Assembly (NCBI GenBank): GCA_902712845.1
Contig: LR743504.1
Coordinates: forward strand, 2,206,001 to 2,270,000
Reading direction: 5' to 3'
DNA: 64,000 nucleotides
Origin: Methylobacterium bullatum
Lineage (GTDB): Bacteria; Pseudomonadota; Alphaproteobacteria; Rhizobiales; Beijerinckiaceae
In this document: piece by piece, positions 1 to 9,297 of the stretch
Layout of the letters: each line of letters opens with the position of its first letter
Numbering within the stretch: position 1 is the first letter of the stretch
The notes under the pieces: generated by a model
What the model was told of the DNA's origin: nothing
Seen by the model: the letters and a program-made list of their open reading frames with translations, nothing else
Database searches by the model: none
Program-made: the position numbers and the translations under genes

Positions 1-1481
1 AGTTCGTGCAGCAGCAGTTCTTCCCGGCCTCCGACCGTCCCGAGATCCTCGTGGACATGACCCTGCCGCAGAATGCCAGCATCGCCGAGACCAAGGCCCA
101 GATGGATCGGTTCGAGGCGACGCTGAAGGGCGATCCCGAGATCCTGCGCTGGAGCTCCTATGTCGGGCAGGGCGCGGTGCGCTTCTACCTTCCCCTGGAC
201 CAGCAGCTCGGCAACGCGTTCTTCGGCCAGATCATCGTCGTGACCTCGTCGCTCGAGGCGCGGGACAAGATGATCCAGAAATTCGAGGCGCTGGCGGCCA
301 AGGAGTTCGTCGGCACCGACGTCTTCGTCCACTCCCTCGATCTCGGCCCCCCCGTGGGCCGACCGATCCAGTATCGGCTGAGCGGACCCGATCTCCAGAA
401 GGTGCGCGGCCTCGCGCTCCAGCTCAGCAACATCGTCGCATCGAGCCCGAATGTCGGCCTGCCGAACCTCGATTGGAACGAGCCGGGCAAGGTGCTGAAG
501 GTCGACATCATCCAGGACAAGGCGCGCCAGCTCGGCGTCACCTCGGAGGATATCGCCGGACTCCTCAACGGCATCGTCGGCGGCCGCTCGATCACGCAGG
601 TGCGCGATTCGATCTACCTCGTGGACGTGGTCGGCCGCGCCCAGGCGGCGGAACGCAACTCCGTCGAGACGCTGCAAAGCCTGCAGGTGCCGCTGTCGAA
701 CGGTAGCGTCGTGCCCCTGCTGGCCTTCGCCACCGTGAGCTACGAACTCGAACAGCCCATCGTCTGGCGCCGCGACCGCCTGCCCACCATCACGGTGCGG
801 GCGGCGATCGTCGACGACACCCAGGCGCCCACCATCGTCAACGCCCTCGATCCGGCCATCAAGGCCTTCGAGAAGACCCTGCCGGACGGCTACACCCTGG
901 CGGTCGGCGGTGCGGTGGAGGAGAGCGCCAAGGGCAGCGGACCCATCGCGGCGGTGGCGCCGGTGATGCTGCTCGCCATGGCGATGTTCCTGATGATCCA
1001 GCTCCAGAGCTTCCAGAAGCTGTTCCTGGTGGCGAGCGTGGCGCCCCTCGGCCTCATCGGCGTGGTGGCGATCCTGCTGCCCTTCGGCAAGCCGCTGGGC
1101 TTCGTCGCCATCCTCGGCGTGCTGGCGCTCATCGGCATCATCATCCGCAACTCGGTGATCCTGGTGATGCAGATCGACGAGTACGACCGCGAGGGCTACG
1201 CCCCGTGGGACGCGGTGGTGGAGGCGACCTGCCACCGGATGCGGCCGATCCTGCTTACCGCCGGTGCGGCGAGCCTCGCCCTCATCCCCATCGCGCGGGA
1301 GGTCTTCTGGGGACCGATGGCATACGCCATGATCGGCGGCATCATCGCCGCCACCTTCCTCACCCTGTTCTTCCTGCCCGCGCTCTATGTCGGCTGGTAC
1401 CGCATCAAGGCTCCGAAGGGGGATCGGCCCGCGGGCGGCGCATCGACGGCCCCGTCGGCGCCCCACCACGCCGAGGCCTGA
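1..1481 (+). CDS. RND efflux permease, C-terminal part (5' end outside window)
   Basis: This is the C-terminal part of an inner-membrane RND (AcrB/HAE1-like) proton-driven efflux pump; the frame runs in from the left edge, so the true start is not visible. The first ~310 residues are the second periplasmic porter/docking region. A run of hydrophobic helices follows, starting near AVAPVMLLAMAMFLMIQ and ending with FLTLFFLPALYVGWY, the usual last transmembrane block of the family. Residues such as GILIRN-like GIIIRNSVILV match the conserved helix that carries substrate-coupling residues. The partner membrane-fusion protein would lie upstream, outside the window. The substrate cannot be told from this fragment. 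It ends one base before the convergent SGNH hydrolase gene. Confidence 0.93.
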   Translation, partial: FVQQQFFPASDRPEILVDMTLPQNASIAETKAQMDRFEATLKGDPEILRWSSYVGQGAVRFYLPLDQQLGNAFFGQIIVVTSSLEARDKMIQKFEALAAKEFVGTDVFVHSLDLGPPVGRPIQYRLSGPDLQKVRGLALQLSNIVASSPNVGLPNLDWNEPGKVLKVDIIQDKARQLGVTSEDIAGLLNGIVGGRSITQVRDSIYLVDVVGRAQAAERNSVETLQSLQVPLSNGSVVPLLAFATVSYELEQPIVWRRDRLPTITVRAAIVDDTQAPTIVNALDPAIKAFEKTLPDGYTLAVGGAVEESAKGSGPIAAVAPVMLLAMAMFLMIQLQSFQKLFLVASVAPLGLIGVVAILLPFGKPLGFVAILGVLALIGIIIRNSVILVMQIDEYDREGYAPWDAVVEATCHRMRPILLTAGAASLALIPIAREVFWGPMAYAMIGGIIAATFLTLFFLPALYVGWYRIKAPKGDRPAGGASTAPSAPHHAEA

Positions 1482-2177
1482 TCAGGGCGTTGCCGCGCAG
1501 AGCGCGGGCTCCAGTGCCCGCATGACGCGGCGATAATCGGTTACGTGCAGAGCGTCGCGCAAGGCGCCGGGCAGGGCGAACCCGGTGTTGCCGTCACGCA
1601 GATCCGCGTAGGGGTCCACGTACCGGCAGGAGAGGCGCCGGCACAGGGCCTCGATCCGGGCGGAGTACGCGACGACCGCTGCCGGTTCGAGGCGATTTTC
1701 CACCGAACGGGAGATGGGCGGAACGGCAGCGACCACGACACGGTCGCTGCTGGCCTGCAGCCGCTTCACGATCCGCTCCACCGCGTCGTCGAAGCCCTGG
1801 GCGGTCCTGGCGGACAACGGCTCCTTCTTCCGCTGGAGGTCGTTGGTTCCGATAAAGGCCACCACCGCGCGGGGGCGGGTCTTCACCGACAGTTTGGCCA
1901 CGAGATCGGCATAGACAGAGGCCGATGCGCCGTTCACCCCCGCATTGACGATCTCCATGCCACAAACCCGCTGCGCCGGGTTCTGCAACTCGGCCTGCGA
2001 ATCGCCGGCCAGGAGGATGTAGCCGTTCGGTGCATCGTCGAGATGGGCCTGGATCGAAGGCAGCCGGTCCGTGGCGTAGAGCCGGGCGTTGAGGTGTAGT
2101 GGCTTCTCGATCCAACCAAGGGCGAAGCCGACCCCAAGGATCGCCATCCCGGCGAGACCGAGGTGCAGAGCCCTCAC
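1482..2177 (-). CDS. SGNH/GDSL-type hydrolase, membrane-anchored
   Basis: 231-residue serine esterase/acyl hydrolase of the SGNH fold. The nucleophile block is GDSQ (Ser60), block III is GTND at residues 110-113, and the C-terminal Asp-x-x-His pair lies in RDALHVTDY. An N-terminal hydrophobic stretch (residues ~4-22) without a clear cleavage site suggests a signal anchor with the catalytic domain in the periplasm. The substrate is unknown; relatives remove acetyl groups from sugars or lipids. Its start overlaps the stop of the upstream trmO-like gene by 4 bp, so the two are probably translated from one message. Confidence 0.85.
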   Translation of the reverse strand: MRALHLGLAGMAILGVGFALGWIEKPLHLNARLYATDRLPSIQAHLDDAPNGYILLAGDSQAELQNPAQRVCGMEIVNAGVNGASASVYADLVAKLSVKTRPRAVVAFIGTNDLQRKKEPLSARTAQGFDDAVERIVKRLQASSDRVVVAAVPPISRSVENRLEPAAVVAYSARIEALCRRLSCRYVDPYADLRDGNTGFALPGALRDALHVTDYRRVMRALEPALCAATP

Positions 2178-2740
2178 CGGGTAGCTCCCGACACGTCATG
2201 GGTCCTCGAGGCCTCGAAGGCCTCCGATACCTCTGAGGTCGTCGCCGTGCCGGCCCTGTCGATGGTGGCGCCCGGCCGCGAATCCGTCGTGGCGTAATAG
2301 GGCTTGATGTCGAGGAGCGGCGTGCCGTCGAGGCAGTCGAGCCCCCGGACGCTCAACGTTGCCCCGTCGATGCCCAGGAGTTCTACCACCGAGAGCGCGA
2401 TGGGGTTCGGGCGCGCTGGCGAGCGCAGGGAGAATGTGCCCCGGCTGCCCTCCGCATGGCGCGGCTTCTGGCGCACGATGTCCCGGGCGGCCCGGTCCAT
2501 CCAGTAGAGCACGATGAGATGGCTCGCCCCCTCCACGTTCTGCAAACCGGGGGCGAAGGCGGCATCGACCTCCACTGTGCAGATTGCATCGGTCTGAAGC
2601 CCGTTTTTCGGGCATTCGGCCCTGCTCGCCCACGGGGTCCGGATATGGCCGATGAAATAGAGCCCGGCATCGTGCGAGGCGGGCAGCGTGACGGTCTCTT
2701 CGCCGGGCCGCCGGTCGATTGGGTCGATCATCAAACGCAT
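2174..2740 (-). CDS. trmO: TrmO-like tRNA (t6A37) methyltransferase / TsaA family
   Basis: 188-residue protein of the TsaA-like β-barrel family, which uses SAM to N6-methylate t6A37 in some tRNAs. Family marks are the N-terminal GHIRTPW strand followed by the ECPKNG segment, and the conserved SPARPNPIALSVVEL motif in the middle. The longer in-frame reading upstream has no family similarity, so the start is placed at the ATG giving MRLMIDPIDR; a second ATG lies 3 codons later. Some TsaA members act on other substrates, so the tRNA role is a family inference. It is translationally coupled to the SGNH hydrolase and divergent from the AMP nucleosidase gene. Confidence 0.82.
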   Translation of the reverse strand: MRLMIDPIDRRPGEETVTLPASHDAGLYFIGHIRTPWASRAECPKNGLQTDAICTVEVDAAFAPGLQNVEGASHLIVLYWMDRAARDIVRQKPRHAEGSRGTFSLRSPARPNPIALSVVELLGIDGATLSVRGLDCLDGTPLLDIKPYYATTDSRPGATIDRAGTATTSEVSEAFEASRTHDVSGATR

Positions 2741-2955
2741 CGGATTTGGAGAGGCGGTGCCCGGAGGAGCCCCGAGCCGTTCGAAGCGAGCATGTCGGAC
2801 AACTCGCCCCCGTGCGCAAGCCGGTCGACAGCGAGCCGCCATGCGGGCCGCATCGTTCCATCGGGCGCCGGTGCGGTATAGGCTTCTTGCATAGGGTCCA
2901 CGGCGGTTCCTTCGGCATCGCCTGCCTTCAAGCCGAAGCCTTTCGAGGAGAGAGC

Positions 2956-4449
2956 GTGACCACCAGCGAATGGCGCCCGATGGAATCCGTGGGCGATGCC
3001 GAGACCGCCGTCGACCGCCTCGCCGCCTTGTACGCGGGTGCGATCCAGTCGCTCCAGACCGCCCTGACCCGCTATCTCGACGGAGGCGCCGCGCCCGATC
3101 ATGCCGAGCGGCTTCAGTTCCGCTATCCCGAATTGCGGATCACCTATCATCCGTCCGGGCCGATCCCGCGCTTTTCCCGCGCGACGGCGAAGTTCCAGTC
3201 TCCCGGCACCTACGCCACCACGGTGACGCAGCCGGCGCATTTCCGGCCGTACCTGCTGGAGCAGCTGACGCCCTTGATCCGGGATTACGGTGCGACCCTC
3301 GAAGTCGGCCTGAGCGCGCAGGAGATACCCTATCCCTATGTGCTGGAGCCCGGCGCCAACCTCTCGGGCAGTGGGATCACGCCGCGCGATCTGGCCACCT
3401 ACTTCCCCGTCCCGCTGCTCTCTGTGGTGGGGGACGAGATCGCCGACGGCCTCTGGGTGGCACCGGTCGAGGAGCCGAAGCCCCTGGCGCTGTTCGACGC
3501 GATTCGGGTCGATTACTCCCTGCGCCGCCTCGTCCATTACACCGGCGGCGACTGGCGCGACGTCCAGCCATGGATCCTGCTGACGAACTACCATCGCTAC
3601 GTCGACGGCTTCATCCGGCACGGCTTGGAGCTGCTCGCCAGCGGCAGGGACGGCTACGAACGCATGATCCTGCCCGGCGGCATCACCGTCTCGCGGGAGG
3701 AGGCGGCGAGCATCGATCCGGCGGGCCTCATCGCCGCGTCCCCCTGGCACAAGTTCCAGATGCCGGCCTACCACCTCGTGGCGCGCGGCCCCGACGGGTC
3801 GATGCAGGGCACCACGCTCGTGAATATCGGCGTCGGCCCCTCCAACGCCAAGACGATCACCGATCATCTGGCTGTCCTGCGTCCGCATTGCTGGCTGATG
3901 GTCGGCCATTGTGGCGGGTTGCGGCAGTCGCAGACCATCGGTGATTACGTCCTCGCCCATGGTTATCTGCGCCGGGATCGTATCCTCGACGAGCTGGTTC
4001 CGCCGGACGTGCCGGTGCCGGCCCTGGCCGAAGTCCAGCTCGCGCTCCAGGCGGCGGCCGCCAGCGTCACCGGTGAGACCAGCGACGACCTGAAGCGGCG
4101 CCTGCGCACGGGCACGGTGGTGACCTACGACGACCGCAACTGGGAGCTCCGCTTCAGCCAGGAGCGGCGGCGGATCAACCTGTCCCGCGCCATCGGCGTC
4201 GACATGGAGAGCGGCACCATCGCGGCTCAGGGCTACCGCCTGCGGGTTCCCTACGGCACGCTCCTCTGCGTGTCCGACAAGCCGCTCCACGGCGAGATCA
4301 AGCTGCCGGGGGCGGCCAACGCCTTCTACGAACGGGCGGTGGCCGAGCACCTGCTCATCGGCCTGTCCGCCCTCGATATCCTCCGCGCCGACCGCAACGG
4401 CCTGCATTCGCGCAAGCTGCGCAGCTTCGACGAACCGCCGTTCCGGTAG
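2956..4449 (+). CDS. amn: AMP nucleosidase
   Basis: 497-residue enzyme that hydrolyses AMP to adenine and ribose 5-phosphate, a cytoplasmic route for controlling adenylate pools. An N-terminal Amn-specific domain (~residues 10-190) is followed by a nucleoside-phosphorylase-fold catalytic domain. That domain holds the segments GVGPSNAKTITDHLAVLRP, MVGHCGGLR, IGVDMESGTIAAQGYR and LCVSDKPLHGEIK. The start is set at a GTG because it is preceded by a strong GAGGAGAG ribosome-binding site about 5 bases upstream; longer reading frames run back into the divergent trmO gene. Length matches the proteobacterial family (about 480-500 residues). No regulatory site was recognised. Confidence 0.93.
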   Translation: MTTSEWRPMESVGDAETAVDRLAALYAGAIQSLQTALTRYLDGGAAPDHAERLQFRYPELRITYHPSGPIPRFSRATAKFQSPGTYATTVTQPAHFRPYLLEQLTPLIRDYGATLEVGLSAQEIPYPYVLEPGANLSGSGITPRDLATYFPVPLLSVVGDEIADGLWVAPVEEPKPLALFDAIRVDYSLRRLVHYTGGDWRDVQPWILLTNYHRYVDGFIRHGLELLASGRDGYERMILPGGITVSREEAASIDPAGLIAASPWHKFQMPAYHLVARGPDGSMQGTTLVNIGVGPSNAKTITDHLAVLRPHCWLMVGHCGGLRQSQTIGDYVLAHGYLRRDRILDELVPPDVPVPALAEVQLALQAAAASVTGETSDDLKRRLRTGTVVTYDDRNWELRFSQERRRINLSRAIGVDMESGTIAAQGYRLRVPYGTLLCVSDKPLHGEIKLPGAANAFYERAVAEHLLIGLSALDILRADRNGLHSRKLRSFDEPPFR

Positions 4450-4455
4450 GCCGCT

Positions 4456-5202
4456 CTATGCGGCGTTCAGTATTCTCGAGAGACCGACGATGAAGTCCCG
4501 GCCCGGATTCGACCCGTCGTCGAACCGCTCCTGATATACGGCGAACATCAGGTCCCGCCGCTTGCTCAAGCGTGCCCGGTCGGTCGCCTGCAGTGCTCTG
4601 GGCAAGTCGGCCAGCGTCACCTCGGTGCAGTAACAGGGCGCGCCCGTTTGCTGCCGCCACGAATCCGCGAGCGTCCCCGCATCATAGGCATCGAAGCCCG
4701 TCTCCTCGACGAGGGCCATCGTCACCTCCCGGTCCCGGGCGCGGTCGGCCGCCACGGGGGCGGCGATGCGCTCCGGGTGGCCTGCGGGCCGGCCCATTTC
4801 CTTCAGCGTCACGGAGTAGATCGAGTTCCACGCCTTCGCGATGGGACGACCGAGGCGTTCGGCGACCCAGACGCTGTCCGCCTGACCGTTGTCGATCGCC
4901 TCGATCTGCCCGTCACGCGCCGGGACGTAGTTCGACGTATCGATCACCACGGTCTCGGCGGGTAATCCGGCGAGCAACGGCGCGAGGGCGGCGATGCCGA
5001 AGAAGGGGATCGACAGGATGACCACCTCGGCATCGGCGACCGCATCCTCCTTCGTCACCGCCTGCGCCCCGTTGGACAGCACGTCGGCATCGATGGTGCT
5101 CGGATCACGAGAGTTCGCGACCTTCACCGAATGTCCGGCGGCGCTGAACGTCCTGGCCAGGATGGCACCCATGGAGCCGCTGCCGAGTATGCCAATCTTC
5201 AT
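4456..5202 (-). CDS. NADPH-dependent F420-reductase-like oxidoreductase (paralogue 2)
   Basis: 248-residue Rossmann-fold protein of the NADP oxidoreductase/F420-dependent family. The N terminus MKIGILGSGSMGAILA is a classic dinucleotide-binding GxGxxG loop, followed by VANSRDP at the end of β2, which suggests NADPH preference. The protein is a tandem paralogue of the adjacent gene (also 248 residues) and shares the segments VILSIPF, WNSIYS/FNNILA, GRPAG and DAGxLAxSWRQQ. Its substrate is unknown; such proteins may reduce quinones, metal complexes or small carbonyls. It is 33 bases downstream of the paralogue and probably co-transcribed with it and the MarR gene. Confidence 0.85.
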   Translation of the reverse strand: MKIGILGSGSMGAILARTFSAAGHSVKVANSRDPSTIDADVLSNGAQAVTKEDAVADAEVVILSIPFFGIAALAPLLAGLPAETVVIDTSNYVPARDGQIEAIDNGQADSVWVAERLGRPIAKAWNSIYSVTLKEMGRPAGHPERIAAPVAADRARDREVTMALVEETGFDAYDAGTLADSWRQQTGAPCYCTEVTLADLPRALQATDRARLSKRRDLMFAVYQERFDDGSNPGRDFIVGLSRILNAA

Positions 5203-5235
5203 GTCGGATCTTCCTGTGGTTCGTGGTGGTCGTTC

Positions 5236-5982
5236 TCAGTTGCCGGAATGCACCGAACGGTTCATGGCGATGATCTCGGCATGGCTGGGGTCGGGACCGA
5301 GCTTTCCCATGAGGCCGTAGACCCGGTCCAAGGTCTTCGGAGCCTCTCCCTTCACTGCGGCGAGCAGGGTATGGCGCATCGTCTCCGCGTCGTAATCGCA
5401 GCAATAACTCGGGGTGGCGGGCTGCTGACGCCAGGATTCTGCCAGCATTCCGGCATCCACCGGGTCGAAGCCGACTTGGTCCACGATGCCCATCACGGTC
5501 CGCTTCGCCGCATCGTCATCGCCGGCCACGGCGACGGCGATGCGGTCGGGCGCACCCGCCGGACGACCGAGTTCGGCGAGGGAATGGGCGAGGATGTTGT
5601 TGAACGCCTTGATCACGGGGCGGCCGATCTGTTCCGACACCCAGACGCTCTCGCTCTTCCCGGCGTCGAGTTCGGCGATCTGCGGATCGCGCAGGCCGGG
5701 ATAGTAGTTGCCCGTGTCGACGATCGGGGTCGCGCCGGGCAGGCCGTCGAACAGGTCCTTCGGCAGCTGTGCCACGGCGGGGAACGGGATCGACAGGATC
5801 ACGAGGTCCGCGCCCGCGATGGCACTGTGGGCATCGGCGGGCGTCGCGCCGATCTCCTCGGCGAAGGCGCGCACGCCGTCGGGGCCTTTCGAATTCGCGA
5901 CGCGGACCTCGTGTCCCGCTGCGCTGAGCTTGCGGGCCAGCGTGCCGCCGATATTGCCGGTGCCGATGACGCCGATTTTCAT
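5236..5982 (-). CDS. NADPH-dependent F420-reductase-like oxidoreductase (paralogue 1)
   Basis: 248-residue Rossmann-fold oxidoreductase. MKIGVIGTGNIGGTLA gives the GxGxxG nucleotide loop and VANSKGP the ribose/phosphate-binding segment. The C-terminal half carries the family's RIAVAVAGDD, DAGMLAESWRQQP and CCDYDAETM segments. The start is set at the ATG giving MKIGVIG, since upstream in-frame sequence lies over the marR gene in another frame. It sits 35 bases after marR and 33 bases before its paralogue. A MarR-controlled pair suggests a stress or electrophile-responsive reductase; this is inferred from context only. Confidence 0.86.
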   Translation of the reverse strand: MKIGVIGTGNIGGTLARKLSAAGHEVRVANSKGPDGVRAFAEEIGATPADAHSAIAGADLVILSIPFPAVAQLPKDLFDGLPGATPIVDTGNYYPGLRDPQIAELDAGKSESVWVSEQIGRPVIKAFNNILAHSLAELGRPAGAPDRIAVAVAGDDDAAKRTVMGIVDQVGFDPVDAGMLAESWRQQPATPSYCCDYDAETMRHTLLAAVKGEAPKTLDRVYGLMGKLGPDPSHAEIIAMNRSVHSGN

Positions 5983-6017
5983 GCCTGTGTCCTTCGGATT
6001 CGGGTTGGCCGCACCCC

Positions 6018-6452
6018 TCACGGGGCGGCGACCGGGCGCGCGAGGACGTCGAGAGTGCGGCGCAGCTCTTCGATGGCCTCCGGGGTCAGCTGACACGCCG
6101 TTCGGATCTTGTCGGGGATGCCGCGAAGCGCGCCTTCCAGGGCTCGGCCATGCGGAGTCAGGTCGATCAGCACCCGGCGTTCGTCGGAGGCGTCGCGTGT
6201 CCGCGTTACCACGCCGGCGGCCTCCAGCCGCTTGAGCAGCGGCGTCAGGGTGCCGGTCTCCATGTCGAGGCGGACACATAACTCGCCCACGGTCAGCGGC
6301 GCGCCGTTCATCAATTCGAGGGCGACGAGGTACTGCGAGAACGTCAGACCCAGCGGTTCGAGGAACGGTTTGTGAAGCCGCACCATGCGGTTGGCGGCAG
6401 CATTGAGCGCGAAGGAAAATTCCGTCGCGATCCTTCGTCGATCCAGGCTCAT
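6018..6452 (-). CDS. MarR-family transcriptional regulator
   Basis: 144-residue winged-helix regulator of the MarR family. The central part contains the DNA-recognition region (LTVGELCVRLDMETGTLTPL followed by a KRLEAAGVVTR helix) and the wing (RDASDERRVLIDLTPHG), which matches OhrR/MarR proteins closely. It heads a three-gene run with two F420-type oxidoreductases. A short palindrome lies just upstream of its start, so autorepression with derepression by a small ligand or oxidant is likely. The ligand is unknown. No conserved early cysteine of the OhrR kind was evident in the N-terminal helix. Confidence 0.9.
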   Translation of the reverse strand: MSLDRRRIATEFSFALNAAANRMVRLHKPFLEPLGLTFSQYLVALELMNGAPLTVGELCVRLDMETGTLTPLLKRLEAAGVVTRTRDASDERRVLIDLTPHGRALEGALRGIPDKIRTACQLTPEAIEELRRTLDVLARPVAAP

Positions 6453-6470
6453 TTGTGCCGCTTGCTATAA

Positions 6471-6484
6471 TGTAGTGTACTACA
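6471..6484. promoter_or_regulatory. Probable MarR operator
   Basis: Palindrome TGTAGTGTACTACA (arms TGTAGT/ACTACA) centred about 25 bases upstream of the marR start codon, in an AT-rich pocket (CTATAATG nearby) that could hold the promoter. Position and symmetry fit a MarR autoregulatory site; binding is inferred. Confidence 0.6.
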
Positions 6485-6662
6485 CAAATGGGCGGGGAAT
6501 GGCTGCCTGTCAACTTCGGTCGGAAAATCCGACGGGGCGATAGCGCGAAGCCGCGTGAGCGGATTCACGCAGCGAAAGCCCGAGCCCGCGAAGGGGGGCG
6601 CTGGCGACGGTGGCCAGCGAGAAAGCCAGGGCGAGCGCTACGAGCGGTTGCCCGGAATAATC

Positions 6663-9137
6663 CTACCGCTCGCGCCGCCACAAACCGGCCCGTTCGGACC
6701 GGGCCTGCTCCTCCGCCGCCAGAAGGTCCGATGGGGCATCCTCCGACGCGCGGGCACCGCCGGCCGTGAGGATCAACGATGCGAGGTCGTCGCCGTCGAT
6801 CTGGCAGCGCAGGCCCGTCGGCTGTGTCTCGTCGGTCGCGCCGCCTGCCGCCGGCGCGCAGACGACTTCGCGCCGGCGTAGATAGCGCGCGAGTTGGCGC
6901 GCCAGGGCGCCGCGCTCGCCATCGACGCCCAGCAGGCGCACCGTCCGGCCACGGAACGAGAGAGTGCCGGTGTCGATCACCTCCGGCACGCCGCGCAACG
7001 CCCCGGCTGCAGCGGTCTCCTTGGCAGCCGGAGCCGGCTCGGCGCGGGCGGCCGAGGGGCGCTTGCGCCGAGACGCCATCTGGACGGTGGCGCGCTGGGT
7101 GAAATCCTTGAAGATCGCCGCCGGCAGGTCGCCGCCGCCGACCTTGTTCATCGAGGAATTGTCGTCGTTGCCGACCCAGACGCCGACGACGAGGTCCGGA
7201 GTCACCCCGACGAACCAGGCATCGCGGTAATCCTGCGTCGTCCCGGTCTTGCCGCCCACCGCGAGGTTGGTGATCCGCGCGGCCCGCCCGGTTCCGCTAT
7301 CCACCACCGCCTGGAGTGAATCCAGCATCATCGCGCGGCTCTCGCCCGGCAGCGGCGTCGCCGGCTTGGCGTCGGGGCGCAGGTAGAGCGGGTCGGGGCC
7401 GGCCCCGCGAATGGCATGGACGCCATAGGTGTCGAGGGGCTGGGCGCTGGCCAGAACGCCGGCATAGGCCCGTGTCATCTCCAGCAGGGAGACTTCGGCC
7501 GAGCCGAGCGCCAGGCTCGGGACGTTGGGTAGATCGGAGGTGACGCCAAGCTTGCGTGCGGTCTCGATCACGGAGGCCATGCCGATCTCATCGGCGAGTT
7601 GCGCAGCGATGGTGTTGATCGATTGCGCGAAGGCGGTGCGGAGGGGGACCGCGCCCCGGAAACGGCCGCTCGCATTCTGCGGCTCCCAATCCCCGATCTG
7701 GATCGGCCGGTCCACCAGCACCGTCTCCGGCGAGAGGCCCTTCTCATAGGCGGTGAGGTAGACGAACAGCTTGAACAGCGAGCCGGCCTGGCGCTTGGCC
7801 TGGGTCGCCCGGTTGAACTGGCTGTCCTCGTAATCGCGCCCGCCCACCATGGCGAGGATCGCGCCCTCCTTGTTCAGGACGACCATGGCGCCCTGGCTCG
7901 CCTTCTTCTTGCCCCCTTCCGCATCGAGCCGCCGGGCGATGACGCCCTCCGCCAGACTCTGCAGATCCAGGTTCAGGGTGGTGCGCAGGGTGACGTCGCC
8001 GGATGTGTCCGACAGGCGCTTGGCGTCCGCCGACACCATGTCGAGGAAGTAATTGGTGCCCGGCGGCGTCTCGGGCGGGGTGCGCAGGGTGATCGTCTCG
8101 GCGCGTGCCTTGTCGGCCTCGGCGGCGGTGATCGCGCCGGTCTCGACCATGGTCTGCAGCACGATGTCGGCGCGCTCCTTGGCACCGCCGAAATTGCGCG
8201 TCGGTGCGAGCTGTGACGGCGCGCGGACGAGGCCCGCCAGCATCGCCGCCTCGGGAAGCGTCAGCGCCTTCGCGCCCTTGCCGAAATAGCGCCGCGACGC
8301 GGCGTCGATGCCATAGGCGCCGGCCCCGAAATAGGCGGTGTTGAGATAGCCGAGGAGGATGTCCTCCTTCGACATCGTGCTCTCGACGCGCAGGGCCAGG
8401 AACGCCTCCTGGATCTTCCGGCGCAGCGTCTTCTCCTGGGTCAGGGAGGTGAGCCGGACATATTGCTGCGTGATGGTGGACGCGCCCTCGCGCACGCCGC
8501 CGCTCACGGTGTTGCGCCAGAGCGCCCGCACCAGCCCGCGCGGATCGACCCCCCAATGCGAGTAGAACCGCCGGTCCTCGATGGAGACCACCGCCTGGGC
8601 GAGATGAGCGGGCATGTCCGCCGCCGTGAGCTTCTGGCCCTGGAAGGCACCGCGCGTGGCGAAGACCCTTCCGTCATCCGCCTCCACCGTGAGGGCGCGC
8701 TGGCCGCCTTCCGGCACTACGCCGCCGAGCGGGGGCAGGGTCGCGAAACTGTAGAGGACGAGGCCAGCGACGAAGACCAGCGGCAGGGCGAGGGCCGCGA
8801 GGCCGGCGGCGAGGTAGGGCCGTTGCCGCAGCCGGCCGCACCAGCCTGATTGTGGCGTCTGCGCCGCCGGAGCGGTTCCTGCCGCAGGCGAAGCGCCCGT
8901 GCCGCTCGTTCGCGCGGAGGCGGTGCGTGCGGTGAGCCTCGAACCGAGGGTGCCGAGCGTCCGCCCCGCAGCGCGCCCCGTCGAAAGCAAGCTCCGCGCG
9001 AGGCCGCGCAAGGCCGTGACGAGGAGGAAGCCGAGATGCCTGAACAGGACTCGTGCCGCCTGCCCGGCTTCGCGGGCGGCGGTTCGGGCATCCGGCACGT
9101 CAGGGGCCTTCGGCCGTTCCGGTTCTTGATCTGTCAT
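6663..9137 (-). CDS. Penicillin-binding protein 1A family (bifunctional transglycosylase/transpeptidase)
   Basis: 824-residue class A PBP that polymerises lipid II into glycan strands and cross-links peptides in the periplasm. Layout: a basic, Ala/Pro-rich cytoplasmic tail (~1-108), one transmembrane helix (YLAAGLAALALPLVFVAGLV), then a GT51 domain with the catalytic EDRRFYSHWG segment and the GASTITQQ motif. The transpeptidase domain has SxxK in GSLFKLF, SxN as SIN in AQSINTIAAQ and the KTGTT box. The C-terminal ~120 residues are an extra extension containing FRGRTVRLLGVDGERG, which looks like a thermonuclease/SNase-like β-strand segment rather than part of the PBP core. It lies upstream of a lytic transglycosylase gene on the same strand. 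Confidence 0.94.
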   Translation of the reverse strand: MTDQEPERPKAPDVPDARTAAREAGQAARVLFRHLGFLLVTALRGLARSLLSTGRAAGRTLGTLGSRLTARTASARTSGTGASPAAGTAPAAQTPQSGWCGRLRQRPYLAAGLAALALPLVFVAGLVLYSFATLPPLGGVVPEGGQRALTVEADDGRVFATRGAFQGQKLTAADMPAHLAQAVVSIEDRRFYSHWGVDPRGLVRALWRNTVSGGVREGASTITQQYVRLTSLTQEKTLRRKIQEAFLALRVESTMSKEDILLGYLNTAYFGAGAYGIDAASRRYFGKGAKALTLPEAAMLAGLVRAPSQLAPTRNFGGAKERADIVLQTMVETGAITAAEADKARAETITLRTPPETPPGTNYFLDMVSADAKRLSDTSGDVTLRTTLNLDLQSLAEGVIARRLDAEGGKKKASQGAMVVLNKEGAILAMVGGRDYEDSQFNRATQAKRQAGSLFKLFVYLTAYEKGLSPETVLVDRPIQIGDWEPQNASGRFRGAVPLRTAFAQSINTIAAQLADEIGMASVIETARKLGVTSDLPNVPSLALGSAEVSLLEMTRAYAGVLASAQPLDTYGVHAIRGAGPDPLYLRPDAKPATPLPGESRAMMLDSLQAVVDSGTGRAARITNLAVGGKTGTTQDYRDAWFVGVTPDLVVGVWVGNDDNSSMNKVGGGDLPAAIFKDFTQRATVQMASRRKRPSAARAEPAPAAKETAAAGALRGVPEVIDTGTLSFRGRTVRLLGVDGERGALARQLARYLRRREVVCAPAAGGATDETQPTGLRCQIDGDDLASLILTAGGARASEDAPSDLLAAEEQARSERAGLWRRER

Positions 9138-9297
9138 CGGCCGCCGGTCGTCATCCAGGAGTGCAGGTCCCGTCGGCTTACCGTCGGCGCTGATTTGGCG
9201 GTTCTAGACCGGAAAGAACCGTGGACGCCATGCCGGAAGCGGCGTCGTCATGCCCTTTGGTCCCATACAGCCTGAGCGCCGAATCTCCTCCGAGTCC

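Noticed and set aside
2731..4407. 558-residue minus-strand reading frame over amn
   Set aside because: Shadow of a high-GC gene: His/Arg/Gly-rich composition, no recognisable motif, while the plus strand gives a clear AMP nucleosidase.
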